Below are positions 18,089 to 28,052 of a stretch of DNA of 64,000 nucleotides, piece after piece (within the stretch, counting starts at the first letter, position 1; every line of letters starts with the position of its first letter). A model generated the notes under the pieces. The model saw only the letters and a program-made list of their open reading frames with translations. It was not told the origin of the DNA and did no database searches. The position numbers and the translations under genes are program-made. This DNA comes from UBA4582 sp965657335 (GTDB lineage: Bacteria > Pseudomonadota > Gammaproteobacteria > Pseudomonadales > Azotimanducaceae), in the NCBI GenBank assembly GCA_965657335.1, contig CBFHOH010000001.1, positions 124,001-188,000 on the forward strand. Direction: 5' to 3'.

Positions 18089-19198
18089 GTGCTCAATAAG
18101 CTGTTAATCACAAATTTAAGAAACATCGCTCAGGCAAATCTGGGTTTTTCATCGCAACTTAACCTTATCGTGGGCAAAAACGGTAGTGGTAAGACAAGTT
18201 TACTCGAAGCGATCCATTACCTCGCGACAGCTCGTAGTTTTAGAAGCCACCAAATTTCACCGCTGGTTACGCGAGGAGAAAGCGAATCTGTTGTTTTCGG
18301 ACAAATCGTTAATGATAGTGGGCGCGAAATCCGTGCCGGTGTAAGTCGCAGTTTAGGGGGTAAGCGTGAAATAAGGATCGATGGCGAGGCGGTTACAAAG
18401 TCATCGGAACTCGCGAGATTACTACCGGTTTTGGTCTTGGGTCCGGAAACCGTCGATTTACTCCTAGGATCGCCTCAAATAAGACGTAAATTTCTTAATT
18501 GGGGTGTGTTTCACGTGAAACCTAGTTTTACTGACGAATGGGATATTGCCAACCGGTGCCTCAAACAGCGGAATAAATTACTGAAAGGCGGTCACTCAAA
18601 GCAAGAACTTGAGGTTTGGACCCAAAAATTGATTTCCGCGGCGGAGATAATAGATAGTGCCAGACGAGATTATTACAGTAAATTTGTTATCGCGTTAGCA
18701 GATCTCATTAAAGAACTGACGGAATTTGGTCATGAGATACAGTGCGAATACATGCGCGGTTGGGATAATAAAACAGATTTAGCTACTGTATTCGAACAAA
18801 CCCTTGACGGGGATATGCGAAGAGGTTTTTCCCAGTTTGGGTTCCACAAAGCAGATATCAAACTAAAAATTAACAATCAGCCTGTCACAGAGGTCTGCTC
18901 GAGAGGCGAATTGAAAATGCTTGCTTGGGCGATGGTGCTAACTCAGGGTAAAATACAAAAAGAGACGACTAATCAGAGCGTGCTCTATTTAGTCGACGAC
19001 TTGGTTTCTGAGCTTGACAGTGATCACAGACAGCTGCTGTGTAAGAATCTGTTTAAAATGAATGCGCAAATTATGGCCACGGGAATCGATCAAAAAGAGC
19101 TGGAAGCCAGTTGGAACAACAAATTGGCAAAAGTGTTTCACGTGAAACAAGGCGTACTTAGTGCGTTAACTAGTACGAGTTCGGGAGAGTTAGAATAA
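18089..19198 (+). CDS. recF: DNA replication and repair protein RecF
   Basis: SMC-like ATPase that with RecO and RecR loads RecA on gaps. 369 residues, starting with GTG (VLNKLLITNLRNI). Walker A is GKNGSGKTSLLEAI; the signature and Walker B regions are SRGELKMLAWAMVL and LVDDLVSELDSDHR. The coding sequence contains two parS-like 16-mers, each read as Phe-His-Val-Lys, so recF doubles as a centromere carrier. Its stop is immediately followed by the gyrB ATG. Confidence 0.97.
   Translation: MLNKLLITNLRNIAQANLGFSSQLNLIVGKNGSGKTSLLEAIHYLATARSFRSHQISPLVTRGESESVVFGQIVNDSGREIRAGVSRSLGGKREIRIDGEAVTKSSELARLLPVLVLGPETVDLLLGSPQIRRKFLNWGVFHVKPSFTDEWDIANRCLKQRNKLLKGGHSKQELEVWTQKLISAAEIIDSARRDYYSKFVIALADLIKELTEFGHEIQCEYMRGWDNKTDLATVFEQTLDGDMRRGFSQFGFHKADIKLKINNQPVTEVCSRGELKMLAWAMVLTQGKIQKETTNQSVLYLVDDLVSELDSDHRQLLCKNLFKMNAQIMATGIDQKELEASWNNKLAKVFHVKQGVLSALTSTSSGELE
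18507..18522. other. parS: parS site (one mismatch), within recF
   Basis: The 16-mer TGTTTCACGTGAAACC matches the ParB-binding consensus TGTTTCACGTGAAACA at 15 of 16 positions and is palindromic except at the ends. It lies about 4.3 kb from the perfect DnaA box and 12 kb from parAB. Chromosomal parS sites near oriC are the rule in Pseudomonas and Bacillus. Confidence 0.9.
19134..19149. other. parS: parS site (perfect match), within recF 3' end
   Basis: TGTTTCACGTGAAACA is a perfect 16-base palindrome identical to the universal chromosomal parS consensus. It lies 627 bp downstream of the first site, near the recF stop. Two sites this close would help ParB nucleation and spreading at the origin. 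Confidence 0.95.
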
Positions 19199-21619
19199 AT
19201 GAGCGACGATAAGATTTACGATTCGAGCAGTATCAAAGTGCTAAAAGGGCTAGAGGCCGTGAAAAAACGTCCTGGCATGTACATCGGCGATACTGACGAC
19301 GGAACTGGTCTCCATCATATGGTTCAGGAATTAGTTGATAACTCAATCGACGAAGCGCTGGAGGGGTATTGCTCTACCATCACAGTCACGATACATCCTG
19401 ATGACTCAGTGACGGTGACTGATGACGGTCGTGGTATTCCGACTGAAATTCATGAAGAGGGCAAGTCTGCTGCTGAAGTTATCATGACGGTTCTCCACGC
19501 TGGTGGAAAATTTGATGATAGCAACTACAAGGTATCTGGTGGGTTGCACGGCGTGGGCGTCTCCGTTGTTAATGCACTATCTGAGAAACTCACCTTGACG
19601 ATTTATCGCGAGGGGCATATCTGGGAACAAATATATCGTGACGGTGTTCCGGAAAACGATCTACGAATAGTTGGAGAAACAGAGCAATCTGGCACGAAAG
19701 TGCGATTTAGACCGTCGGTTGAAACCTTCACGAACATTGAGTTTCACTACGAAATACTGGCTAAAAAATTAAGGGAATTAGCGTTCTTAAATGCAGGTAT
19801 CTCTATCCAGTTGCTCGATGAGAGAACCGCTAAAACTGAAAACTTTATGTACGAAGGAGGGCTGAGCTCCTTTGTCGAGTATCTAAATAAAAACAAGTCT
19901 CCACTTAACCCAATATTCCACTTCTCTGCTCTAAGAGAGGACGGCATAGGGGTTGAAGTCGCTTTGCAGTGGAACGATTCGTACCAGGAAAACCTTTTCG
20001 CTTATACCAATAATATCCCACAGAGCGATGGTGGAACTCACCTACAAGGATTTCGTACAGCGCTTACGCGGTCTTTGAATACCTATATAGAGAAAGAAGG
20101 TCTGGGCAAGAAAGCGCAAACGAATACCACTGGAGACGATGCCCGAGAGGGGCTCACAGCCGTCATATCGGTAAAGGTACCGGATCCAAAGTTTTCATCT
20201 CAAACGAAAGACAAATTAGTATCCTCCGAAGTGAAAACAGCCGTTGAGCAGGAAATGGGTAACAGCTTCGCTGATTATTTGCTTGAAAACCCTGTTGAAG
20301 CGAAAAGTATTGTTCAAAAAATGATCGATGCGGCGCGAGCAAGAGAAGCGGCTCGTAAGGCCCGCGAAATGACGAGACGTAAGGGGGCGCTTGATATTGC
20401 AGGATTGCCTGGAAAACTTGCTGATTGTCAGGAGAAGGATCCTTCACTTTCTGAGATATATCTTGTGGAGGGTGATTCCGCTGGCGGTTCTGCCAAGCAG
20501 GGAAGGAATCGAAAGAATCAGGCTATCTTGCCTCTCAAGGGCAAGATACTAAATGTCGAAAAGGCCCGCTTTGATAAAATGCTTTCATCTGCAGAGATCG
20601 GTACGCTGATCACCGCACTAGGATGCGGAATTGGTAGAACTGAGTTTGATCCAGATAAGTTGCGATACCACAGCATCATTATAATGACAGATGCTGACGT
20701 TGACGGCGCGCATATCAAGACATTACTACTAACTTTTTTCTTTAGGCATATGCCTGAATTGATCGAACGTGGTCACGTCATGATTGCTCAGCCACCGCTG
20801 TATAAAATGAAACGCGGAAAGTCAGAGCGATACATAAAAGATGAGGCAGAACTTACAGATTATATCTTTGAAGTATCAATGGAAGAGGCGCGCTTGATCC
20901 CTAATAGCGAGGATAGATCGCAACTCATAGAACCAGAAGAGTTTCGAGACCTAGCACAGAGCTACTATCGAATTCAGGAAAATATCAAACGCCTTGAGCG
21001 AATCTTTCCTGTCGAAGTCCTCGAGCAGTTCGTTTATGCCGATCCATTGCCAGCAGAACAATTAAGCAATCAAGAAGTTGTCAGGGCTTGGATAGAAAAA
21101 TTTCAAACGCAAATGGATCAACTTAATACAACAGAAACACAGTATCACTTTGATATCAAACATGACTTAGAAAGAGATCTATACTATCCAGAAGTCGAAG
21201 TCATCAATCATGGCGTTTCGCGGGAATACGTCTTTACGCTAGACTTTTTTCAATCCAAGGATTACGAAGACTATCTGGCGCTCGGTGAGAAACTCGCAAG
21301 CCTAATCGTAGAACAAGGCATCGTGCAAAAAGGTGATAAAGAAAAGGTAGTCTCTAGTTTTTCAGAAGCACTTCAATGGCTTCAACAAGAAGCACTTCGA
21401 GGGCAAAGTCGTCAACGTTACAAGGGGTTGGGTGAAATGAACCCGGACCAGTTGTGGGAAACCACCATGGACCCAAAACAGCGATCGATGTTAAGAGTCA
21501 GTGTCGAAGATGCGATAGCCGCGGATCAATTGTTCACAACGCTCATGGGGGATCATGTTGAACCGAGGAAAGAATTTATCGTGAGTAATGCGCTTGCTGT
21601 AGCCAACCTCGATATTTGA
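19199..21619 (+). CDS. gyrB: DNA gyrase subunit B
   Basis: ATPase subunit of gyrase. 806 residues, including the insert of about 165 residues in the Toprim half typical of proteobacterial GyrB. GHKL motifs are LVDNSIDEALEG, DDGRGIP and GGLHGVGVSVVNALS. Toprim motifs are EGDSAGGSAKQGRNRKNQAI and DADVDGAHI. The start ATG follows the recF TAA directly. Its stop abuts the convergent gmhB stop with no room for a terminator between them. Confidence 0.98.
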   Translation: MSDDKIYDSSSIKVLKGLEAVKKRPGMYIGDTDDGTGLHHMVQELVDNSIDEALEGYCSTITVTIHPDDSVTVTDDGRGIPTEIHEEGKSAAEVIMTVLHAGGKFDDSNYKVSGGLHGVGVSVVNALSEKLTLTIYREGHIWEQIYRDGVPENDLRIVGETEQSGTKVRFRPSVETFTNIEFHYEILAKKLRELAFLNAGISIQLLDERTAKTENFMYEGGLSSFVEYLNKNKSPLNPIFHFSALREDGIGVEVALQWNDSYQENLFAYTNNIPQSDGGTHLQGFRTALTRSLNTYIEKEGLGKKAQTNTTGDDAREGLTAVISVKVPDPKFSSQTKDKLVSSEVKTAVEQEMGNSFADYLLENPVEAKSIVQKMIDAARAREAARKAREMTRRKGALDIAGLPGKLADCQEKDPSLSEIYLVEGDSAGGSAKQGRNRKNQAILPLKGKILNVEKARFDKMLSSAEIGTLITALGCGIGRTEFDPDKLRYHSIIIMTDADVDGAHIKTLLLTFFFRHMPELIERGHVMIAQPPLYKMKRGKSERYIKDEAELTDYIFEVSMEEARLIPNSEDRSQLIEPEEFRDLAQSYYRIQENIKRLERIFPVEVLEQFVYADPLPAEQLSNQEVVRAWIEKFQTQMDQLNTTETQYHFDIKHDLERDLYYPEVEVINHGVSREYVFTLDFFQSKDYEDYLALGEKLASLIVEQGIVQKGDKEKVVSSFSEALQWLQQEALRGQSRQRYKGLGEMNPDQLWETTMDPKQRSMLRVSVEDAIAADQLFTTLMGDHVEPRKEFIVSNALAVANLDI

Positions 21620-22159
21620 TTACTCAGCCAGTTTATAGTCTGCATACTGCGCAAGATCCTGGAAAGTAATTACACGACTTTTCAGGTTCTCTTGGGTACT
21701 TTTTCCGTTGCCGGTTAAGACTAATACCGGATTAGCGCGGGCGGCAATCGCCGCCTCAATATCTTTCAATGAGTCGCCAACAAAGTCAGCTTCCTGTAAT
21801 GTCTTTCCAGCATGGTCTGCGATCTTCAATAGCATGCCAGGTTTCGGCTTACGGCATTCGCACGTTTCGTCTGGATGATGGGGACAGTAAAATATTTTTT
21901 CTATTTTAGCGCCTCTGCTCTCGACAAGCGCGTTAAGCTTTTGATGCATCGATGTTAAATCTTTAAGACTGAATTTTTTCTTTGCGAGCCCAGCTTGATT
22001 CGTTGCTACGTAAATCAAATAGCCGGCATGGTACAGCCGCACGATAGCTTCAATGCTGCCTGAAATTGGCTGAAATTCATCCGCAGATTTTATGTACAGT
22101 GGAGAGTCAGTGTTGATAACTCCGTCACGGTCGAGAATTACTAGCCCACGATATGCCAT
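21620..22159 (-). CDS. gmhB: D-glycero-D-manno-heptose 1,7-bisphosphate 7-phosphatase
   Basis: HAD-superfamily phosphatase in the ADP-heptose pathway for LPS core. 179 residues. The nucleophile motif is LDRDGVIN, motif III/IV is FVGDSLKDIEAA, and the zinc-binding loop CPHHPDETCECRKPKPGM has the Cys/His set that separates GmhB from general HAD enzymes. It lies after glyS on the same strand (41 bp), as in Pseudomonas. Confidence 0.94.
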   Translation of the reverse strand: MAYRGLVILDRDGVINTDSPLYIKSADEFQPISGSIEAIVRLYHAGYLIYVATNQAGLAKKKFSLKDLTSMHQKLNALVESRGAKIEKIFYCPHHPDETCECRKPKPGMLLKIADHAGKTLQEADFVGDSLKDIEAAIAARANPVLVLTGNGKSTQENLKSRVITFQDLAQYADYKLAE

Positions 22160-22200
22160 TTTTATTCCAAACTATCTAACTGCCAGGTTTTGAATGACCG

Positions 22201-24258
22201 CTAAAGCTGGAGTAATGAAAAATCAGCGATCCCCAAAAACAATTGGCGAAGTGAAAGTAAAGTCGCTAACCTGTTATTTCTGGTATCAGTATCTTCGCAG
22301 TTGACTAAAACCTGCTCAAAATACTGATCAATGTTCTCTTGCAGTTCTCCTAGCAAAATCAGTCTATTGGCAAATTCTGGCGTTGCCAAAATTTTAGCCT
22401 CGATGGTCTCCACCTCTGTAAAGAGCAAGCCTTCAATTGGTTCCTCGAAAAGTGAGCGGTTGACCGCGGGCAGTTCGTCTGCGTCAATTTTTTTTAGTAT
22501 GTTCGCCACGCGCTTGTTCGCTGCTACCAAACTCTCGGCTGCTGGCAATGAAGTAAATTCCTGTAAAGCCATCAAGTCTGAATGATTCTGCGCAAGAGAA
22601 ATAATGCCTTTTTTACTGTGACGTATTGCCTTAAATAAAGAAGCGTTTATGTTCTGATCCCGATACCACGTTTCTAATCTGTCCAATAGATAATCGAAAA
22701 CATCATCAGTCTTAAAGTTTTTCTCGTGCAGATTCGCTGCATCTCTCACTAAACTTTTAATATCGAGATCAAAACTGTTTTCTATACACATCCTAATAAT
22801 GCCTAGCGTTTGTCGACGTAGCGCAAAAGGATCCCTGGAACCAGTAGGCGGCTGGCCTATGCCGAAAAGTCCGGTGAGTGTGTCGAGTTTGTCGGCCATA
22901 GACACGCAGCAGCCTATAACTGATCGCGGTAGTTTGCCGCCAGATTGTGCGGGAAGATAGTGATCTGCTATCGCCTCACTAATATCGTTAGATTCGCCTG
23001 CATGATCTGCGTAATACCCACCCATAAGGCCCTGCAAATCGGGGAATTCACTAACCATATCTGTCACCAGATCTGATTTACAAAGTATTCCTGCTCTAGT
23101 TGCGGCTTCAGTATTGGTGCCTACTCTTTCTGCTATCAGTCCCGCAAGGTGTGATATGCGTTCAACTTTCTGTTTATAGGTTCCAAGGTCATTTTGAAAA
23201 ATCACCTGATCCAGCCTAGGTAGTAGTGACTCGAGGTCAGACTTTTTATCTTGATTAAAGAAGAATGCCGCGTCCGACAGCCTCGGAGCGATGACCCGCT
23301 CGTTCCCCTTAACTACAGCGTCAGGGTCTTTGCTTTCGATATTAGATACTGTGATAAATTTTGGCAGTAACTTGCTATTGGCATCTGTCAGGTGAAAATA
23401 CCGCTGATGTTCTTTCATAGCAGATATGAGTGCTTCTTCAGGTACCTCGAGAAAGCTAGGGTCAAAGTTACCGGTTAGTGCAACTGGCCATTCAACCAAC
23501 GCTGCAACCTCTTCAAGTAGATCCTCATCAATGATTACGTTGGCACTCTGTTCTTTTGCCAACGCTTCTATCTGGCGTCTTATCGATTCAACGCGTTCCT
23601 CAAAATCAACAATGACGGAGTGGCTTCGAAGCGTGGCGGCATAGGTATCTGCCGAGTCAATAGTGACCGGCCCTTCACTCATAAAACGGTGCCCCACGGT
23701 TTTATCACCAGCCTCAAAATCTAACAGTTTCATCGGGATCACCTCATCTCCGTACAGCAAGATAAAGGATTGCACTGGTCTCACGAACTCTGATCTGGAA
23801 CTACCCCAACGCATGCGACGCTCAATCGGTAAAGCCTTAATCGCTTGATCAATGATCGCGGGTATTAGATCGCCAATATCATCGCCTCTTTTTTCTTCGT
23901 TATGGTAAAACCACGTGCCTTTTTCTGACTCTCTTTTCTCGAGGTCATTAATATTGTCTACTCCGCAGGATCTGGCGAACCCGAGTAGCGCTTTGCTTGG
24001 ATTACCTTGCTCATCGACCGCCGCCGCTAAAGCTGGTCCCCTACGTTCAATACGTTGGTTCGGTTGACTATTGGCGAGATCCTCAACGATGACTGCTAGC
24101 CGCCTCGGTGTAGCGAACCCACGCACATTGCTGTGAGCAAGGCTTTGTTTTTCGAGCCCTTTCGCTATGCCTGCGACAAAATTGTCCTGAAGAAGTTTAA
24201 GATTTTTCGGTGGCAACTCTTCGGTTCTAACCTCAATAAGTAGGTTTCTATTTGGCAT
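22201..24258 (-). CDS. glyS: Glycine-tRNA ligase beta subunit
   Basis: Beta subunit of the bacterial alpha2-beta2 glycyl-tRNA synthetase, binding tRNA. 685 residues, normal length. It begins LLIEVRTEELPPKNLKLL and contains the HD-like hydrolase region and C-terminal anticodon-binding helices. It overlaps glyQ by 11 bp, so translation is probably coupled. Confidence 0.97.
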   Translation of the reverse strand: MPNRNLLIEVRTEELPPKNLKLLQDNFVAGIAKGLEKQSLAHSNVRGFATPRRLAVIVEDLANSQPNQRIERRGPALAAAVDEQGNPSKALLGFARSCGVDNINDLEKRESEKGTWFYHNEEKRGDDIGDLIPAIIDQAIKALPIERRMRWGSSRSEFVRPVQSFILLYGDEVIPMKLLDFEAGDKTVGHRFMSEGPVTIDSADTYAATLRSHSVIVDFEERVESIRRQIEALAKEQSANVIIDEDLLEEVAALVEWPVALTGNFDPSFLEVPEEALISAMKEHQRYFHLTDANSKLLPKFITVSNIESKDPDAVVKGNERVIAPRLSDAAFFFNQDKKSDLESLLPRLDQVIFQNDLGTYKQKVERISHLAGLIAERVGTNTEAATRAGILCKSDLVTDMVSEFPDLQGLMGGYYADHAGESNDISEAIADHYLPAQSGGKLPRSVIGCCVSMADKLDTLTGLFGIGQPPTGSRDPFALRRQTLGIIRMCIENSFDLDIKSLVRDAANLHEKNFKTDDVFDYLLDRLETWYRDQNINASLFKAIRHSKKGIISLAQNHSDLMALQEFTSLPAAESLVAANKRVANILKKIDADELPAVNRSLFEEPIEGLLFTEVETIEAKILATPEFANRLILLGELQENIDQYFEQVLVNCEDTDTRNNRLATLLSLRQLFLGIADFSLLQL

Positions 24259-25180
24259 TTTGCGCCTCCGCTAACACGGCTTGACGAATTACTTCGTCTG
24301 CAAGTGGGAAGCCCGCGCGTTCCCGCGACTCGTAATAGGATTTGGCAACACCTCTTGCTAGCGTACGCACACGCAAAATATATCGCTGACGCTCCGTCAC
24401 GGAAATAGCGTGGCGAGCATCTAACAAATTGAAAGCGTGGGATGCTTTCATCACGAATTCATACGCTGGCAGCGGTAGGCCTACTTCTAACAGCCTCAGT
24501 GCCTCTTTTTCGGCAAAGTCAAATTGAGAAAACAACGCTTCGACGTTGGAATGATCGAAGTTATAACCAGACATCTCCACCTCGTATTGGTGAAAAACGT
24601 CAGCATAAGTCACAGTTTGAGCTCCATTGTCTGACCAGATAAGCTCTCGAAAATCCTCTACACCTTGTAGATATAGCGCTAAACGCTCCAGCCCATAGGT
24701 AATCTCCCCTGTGACGGGATAGCACTCGAGACCACCAACCTGTTGAAAATACGTAAACTGGGTTATCTCCATACCATCCATCCAGACTTCCCAGCCCAAT
24801 CCCCATGCACCTAGAGTCGGCGATTCCCAATTGTCCTCAACAAAGCGTATATCGTGCACCAATGGGTCTATACCCAACATACGCAATGAATCTAAATATA
24901 ACTCCTGAATATTTTCCGGTGATGGTTTCAATACAACTTGAAACTGGTAGTAGTACTGATATCGATTGGGATTTTCACCATATCTACCGTCAGTTGGTCG
25001 GCGGCACGGTTGCACGTAAGCGGCATTCCAATTTTCCGGACCCAGTGACCTGAGGAAAGTTGCTGGATGAAATGTACCTGCACCCACCTCCATGTCGTAA
25101 GGTTGCATAATTACACAACCCTGCTTTGCCCAATACTGCTGGAGTTTTAGAATTAAGTCCTGAAATGTAAGCGCGCTCAT
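24248..25180 (-). CDS. glyQ: Glycine-tRNA ligase alpha subunit
   Basis: Catalytic alpha subunit of class II glycyl-tRNA synthetase. 310 residues. FQDLILKLQQYWAKQGC at the N-terminus, the motif 2 region ATFLRSLGPENW and AYVQPCRRPTDGRYGENPNR are highly conserved. It is the first gene of glyQ-glyS-gmhB. Upstream is a gene-free stretch of about 480 bp. Confidence 0.98.
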   Translation of the reverse strand: MSALTFQDLILKLQQYWAKQGCVIMQPYDMEVGAGTFHPATFLRSLGPENWNAAYVQPCRRPTDGRYGENPNRYQYYYQFQVVLKPSPENIQELYLDSLRMLGIDPLVHDIRFVEDNWESPTLGAWGLGWEVWMDGMEITQFTYFQQVGGLECYPVTGEITYGLERLALYLQGVEDFRELIWSDNGAQTVTYADVFHQYEVEMSGYNFDHSNVEALFSQFDFAEKEALRLLEVGLPLPAYEFVMKASHAFNLLDARHAISVTERQRYILRVRTLARGVAKSYYESRERAGFPLADEVIRQAVLAEAQNAK

Positions 25181-25661
25181 TAGCCTCGATGCCGATTTTC
25201 GAAAAAGCGCTAGTATACCTGATGCACGGGTAAATCAAGAAAGGGTAAAATCACACTCCGATCAGCGTGGATGTTAATATGACGCTGTTGTTTCGTTGTG
25301 TGACAGTGAAGTTATCATTTTATTGAGGTGCGCTTTTATGCGATTGCTAGGGATCGGTTTAGTGCTGCTCACCTTCGAATAGGAAAACATCATCGGATGA
25401 CATTATCGGTCAAATTTGAAACGATGGCTGGCACCCGATTCAGCAAGCTCCTGAGGAAGATCTGGACACTAAAGACGACAAGTTAGGGAAACTCATGGCT
25501 ATTGAAGTAATCGGACGAAATGATAGTAAAGAATCGGTACCCGCATTTATGCAGAAAAATATTATGGTCATTATTCTCTTTGTTGGATGTTCGTTTCATT
25601 CAAAGTGCAGCGATTTAATATCCTCTGTTCTTGCTTTTCCCTCCAAACAGGCCATCTAAGT
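25181..25661. other. Gene-free stretch between divergent glyQ and lpxL; possible gene remnant
   Basis: No intact gene is recognisable. An ATG at about 25339 with GAGGTG upstream opens a signal-peptide-like start (MRLLGIGLVLLTFE) that stops at TAG after 14 codons. A different frame downstream (about 25430-25660) runs open for more than 70 codons up to a stop just before lpxL, without similarity I know. Relatives often carry tag (3-methyladenine glycosylase) here, but I could not match the remnant to it. It should also contain the two divergent promoters. Confidence 0.35.
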
Positions 25662-26582
25662 ATGAAGGTCAGATTACAAACCTTGGCAGTTTATTCCCTA
25701 ATGACCCTTATTTCATGGTTTCCGCGTGTGCTTAGTGGTGCCATCGGTAATTTAATTGGATACCTAAATTTGCGTCTCGAGACCCGTTCATCGAAGGTTA
25801 CTCGGACAAATATAGAACTTTGCTTTCCAGAGCTGAGCGATGATGAAAAAACCAAACTAGTTGCTGAAAGCCTCAAGAACACCGGCAGAAACGTTATGGA
25901 AACGCCGGCTGCTTGGATGGGTTCTTTCGATAGAATAAGTCAATGGATAACCCGAGTCGAAAACAGCGAACTTTTCGAAAAAGCTTATGACCAAGGTGAC
26001 GGCGTCATTGTTATTTTACCTCATCTCGGTAGCTGGGAACTTTTCAATGTCTATTTCGCTACCAACCCCATTGGCGAAATGGCGGGTTTGTACCAACCCC
26101 CCGATAAGCCCTGGCTTCAAAGTATCATGGCGGAAATTCGGGGCCGATTTGGTAATGAATTGGTCCCGACGACGAGAAAAGGCATTACTCGGCTTTATCG
26201 GTGCCTCGGCGATGGCGGTCTTGTGACGATCCTACCGGATCAAGTACCGGAAACTGGAGATTTTGTGCCTTTTTTTGGCGAGCAAGCTTTGACCGACCGC
26301 CTAATAAGCCGATTGCAACAAAAAACGGGTGCCCGAATCATTTGCTGCTTTGTCAAACGGTTATCGGAAAAAGAGGGTTTCGCCGTCTGTTTTAGAGAGC
26401 CTGATCCGGACGTGTACGCTGAAGATAGCTTGGTTTCAATGGCAGGTATTAACAAAAGTATAGAAGCGTGTGTCAGGGAGGCACCCGCTCAGTACCAGTG
26501 GGAATATAAGCGATTTCGCGAGCGCCCGGAGGGAAGTTTGCGAATTTATAACTACGAAGGTGACAGCTGGACGCATCACTAG
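25662..26582 (+). CDS. lpxL: Lipid A biosynthesis lauroyl/myristoyl acyltransferase (LpxL/HtrB family)
   Basis: Adds a secondary acyl chain to lipid A at the inner membrane. 306 residues from ATG 25662 (MKVRLQTLAVYSLMTLISWF); a longer frame from 25587 adds unconserved residues and is not preferred. One N-terminal membrane segment is followed by the catalytic HX4E motif in LPHLGSWELFN (about residues 120-130) and the LPDQVPETGDFVPFFGE block. It corresponds in position to the lpxL-like gene near glyQ in Pseudomonas. Which secondary acyl position it serves cannot be told. Confidence 0.9.
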   Translation: MKVRLQTLAVYSLMTLISWFPRVLSGAIGNLIGYLNLRLETRSSKVTRTNIELCFPELSDDEKTKLVAESLKNTGRNVMETPAAWMGSFDRISQWITRVENSELFEKAYDQGDGVIVILPHLGSWELFNVYFATNPIGEMAGLYQPPDKPWLQSIMAEIRGRFGNELVPTTRKGITRLYRCLGDGGLVTILPDQVPETGDFVPFFGEQALTDRLISRLQQKTGARIICCFVKRLSEKEGFAVCFREPDPDVYAEDSLVSMAGINKSIEACVREAPAQYQWEYKRFRERPEGSLRIYNYEGDSWTHH

Positions 26583-26591
26583 CGAACCTGA

Positions 26592-28040
26592 CTATTTTCT
26601 CCAGAACATTGGTGAGAACAACACAAGTAACGTGAATATCTCCAAACGACCGAGCATCATTGCGAAACAGAGGATGAGCTTTGCGCTAACTTCAATGTCT
26701 CCGTAGTGGTATGCAACATCACCAAGCCCCGGTCCGAGATTGTTAATGGCGGCCCCAACTGCCGAGAAAGCGGTGATGAAGTCCATGCCTGTTGCAACTA
26801 ACATCAGGTGCATAACCAAAAACACGATGACGTATATTGAAAAGAACCCCCAGACTGCCTCGATGATATTGCCTGGTACCGGTCTTCGATTGAGTTTAAT
26901 TGGAAAAATTGCGTTCGGATGAATAAGTCTGTCAATTTCTCGTAAGCCCTGTTTGCAGATCAGCATAACTCTCATTATTTTCATACCGCCGCCTGTTGAT
27001 CCTGCGCACGCGCCAGCGAATGCGCCAAAGAAGATCAGATAGGGAGCCATACTTGGCCACACAGTAAAGTCTGCTGTCGCGAACCCTGTTGTCGTGAAAA
27101 TTGAAACTACTTCAAAAACGGCGTAACGAATAGCATCGAACGGCTCATAAGTGTTTGTCGATGCAAGAATGAGCGCAACGATAATAGACGCAACAAACAG
27201 GATAGATAAATAGAACCGTACTTCATCATCCTTGAAGTAGTGAGTCACAGATCGCTCTTTGAAAGAAAAGAAATGTAAACCGAAATTTAAACCGGCTAGA
27301 ACCATAAAAAATATGGCAACCGCTTCGATCGCAGGCGAGTCAAAATACCCGATACTCGCATCGTGTGTGGAAAACCCACCTATAGCGACCGTTGAGAAGC
27401 TGTGGCAGATTGCGTCGAACCATGTCATGCCGGCAAACCAATAGGCAAGCGCACAGAAAAATGTCAGGCCACAATAAATGGACCACAGCGCAAGCGCCGT
27501 TTGTTTGATTCTCGGCGTAAGTTTGCTGTCTTTGACGGGCCCCGGTGTTTCAGCACGGTAAAGCTGCATGCCGCCGATGCCCAGCATGGGTAAGATAGCG
27601 ACCGCGAGAACGATGATGCCCATGCCGCCCAACCACTGTAGCTGTTGTCGATAAAATTGTATTGACTCCGGCAAGTTGTCAATGCCTGTAATGACAGTTG
27701 CGCCGGTAGTGGTTAAACCAGAGAAGGATTCGAACAAGGCATCTGGCCAAGAGAGTTCGATCCCCGACGGCTGTATTAGGGGGATTGCGCCAAAGGTTCC
27801 GAGCGCCGTGTAGAACATAAACGTAATTAAAAACCCGTCTTTTGTTCTCATTTCTTGCGTATTTTTTCTAAAAAGGATCCAAAGAAAAAGCCCAGCACCC
27901 AGAGTTATCGCGAAGGTATCGATAAATATAACGCTCACACCATCTTGAAATAGCCAGGAAATAAAAGTTGGGGGCAGCATGGTGAGACTGAACATCATCA
28001 GTAGTATGCCAAGTATCCGAGCTGCGATCTGAATGTGCAT
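26592..28040 (-). CDS. trkH: Trk system potassium uptake protein TrkH
   Basis: Membrane K+ translocation subunit. 482 residues with about ten membrane helices. Four filter-loop repeats are visible: GLTTTGATVITG, STVAIGGFSTHDAS, SIFTTTGFATADF and AVGAAINNLGPGLGDV. The regulator gene trkA lies 12 bp upstream on the same strand, so they form a transcription unit. Confidence 0.95.
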   Translation of the reverse strand: MHIQIAARILGILLMMFSLTMLPPTFISWLFQDGVSVIFIDTFAITLGAGLFLWILFRKNTQEMRTKDGFLITFMFYTALGTFGAIPLIQPSGIELSWPDALFESFSGLTTTGATVITGIDNLPESIQFYRQQLQWLGGMGIIVLAVAILPMLGIGGMQLYRAETPGPVKDSKLTPRIKQTALALWSIYCGLTFFCALAYWFAGMTWFDAICHSFSTVAIGGFSTHDASIGYFDSPAIEAVAIFFMVLAGLNFGLHFFSFKERSVTHYFKDDEVRFYLSILFVASIIVALILASTNTYEPFDAIRYAVFEVVSIFTTTGFATADFTVWPSMAPYLIFFGAFAGACAGSTGGGMKIMRVMLICKQGLREIDRLIHPNAIFPIKLNRRPVPGNIIEAVWGFFSIYVIVFLVMHLMLVATGMDFITAFSAVGAAINNLGPGLGDVAYHYGDIEVSAKLILCFAMMLGRLEIFTLLVLFSPMFWRK

Positions 28041-28052
28041 GGGAGAACCGGA

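Noticed and set aside
25587..25661. Upstream start for the LpxL-like protein
   Set aside because: The added 25 residues are unconserved and precede the natural membrane-anchor start at 25662.
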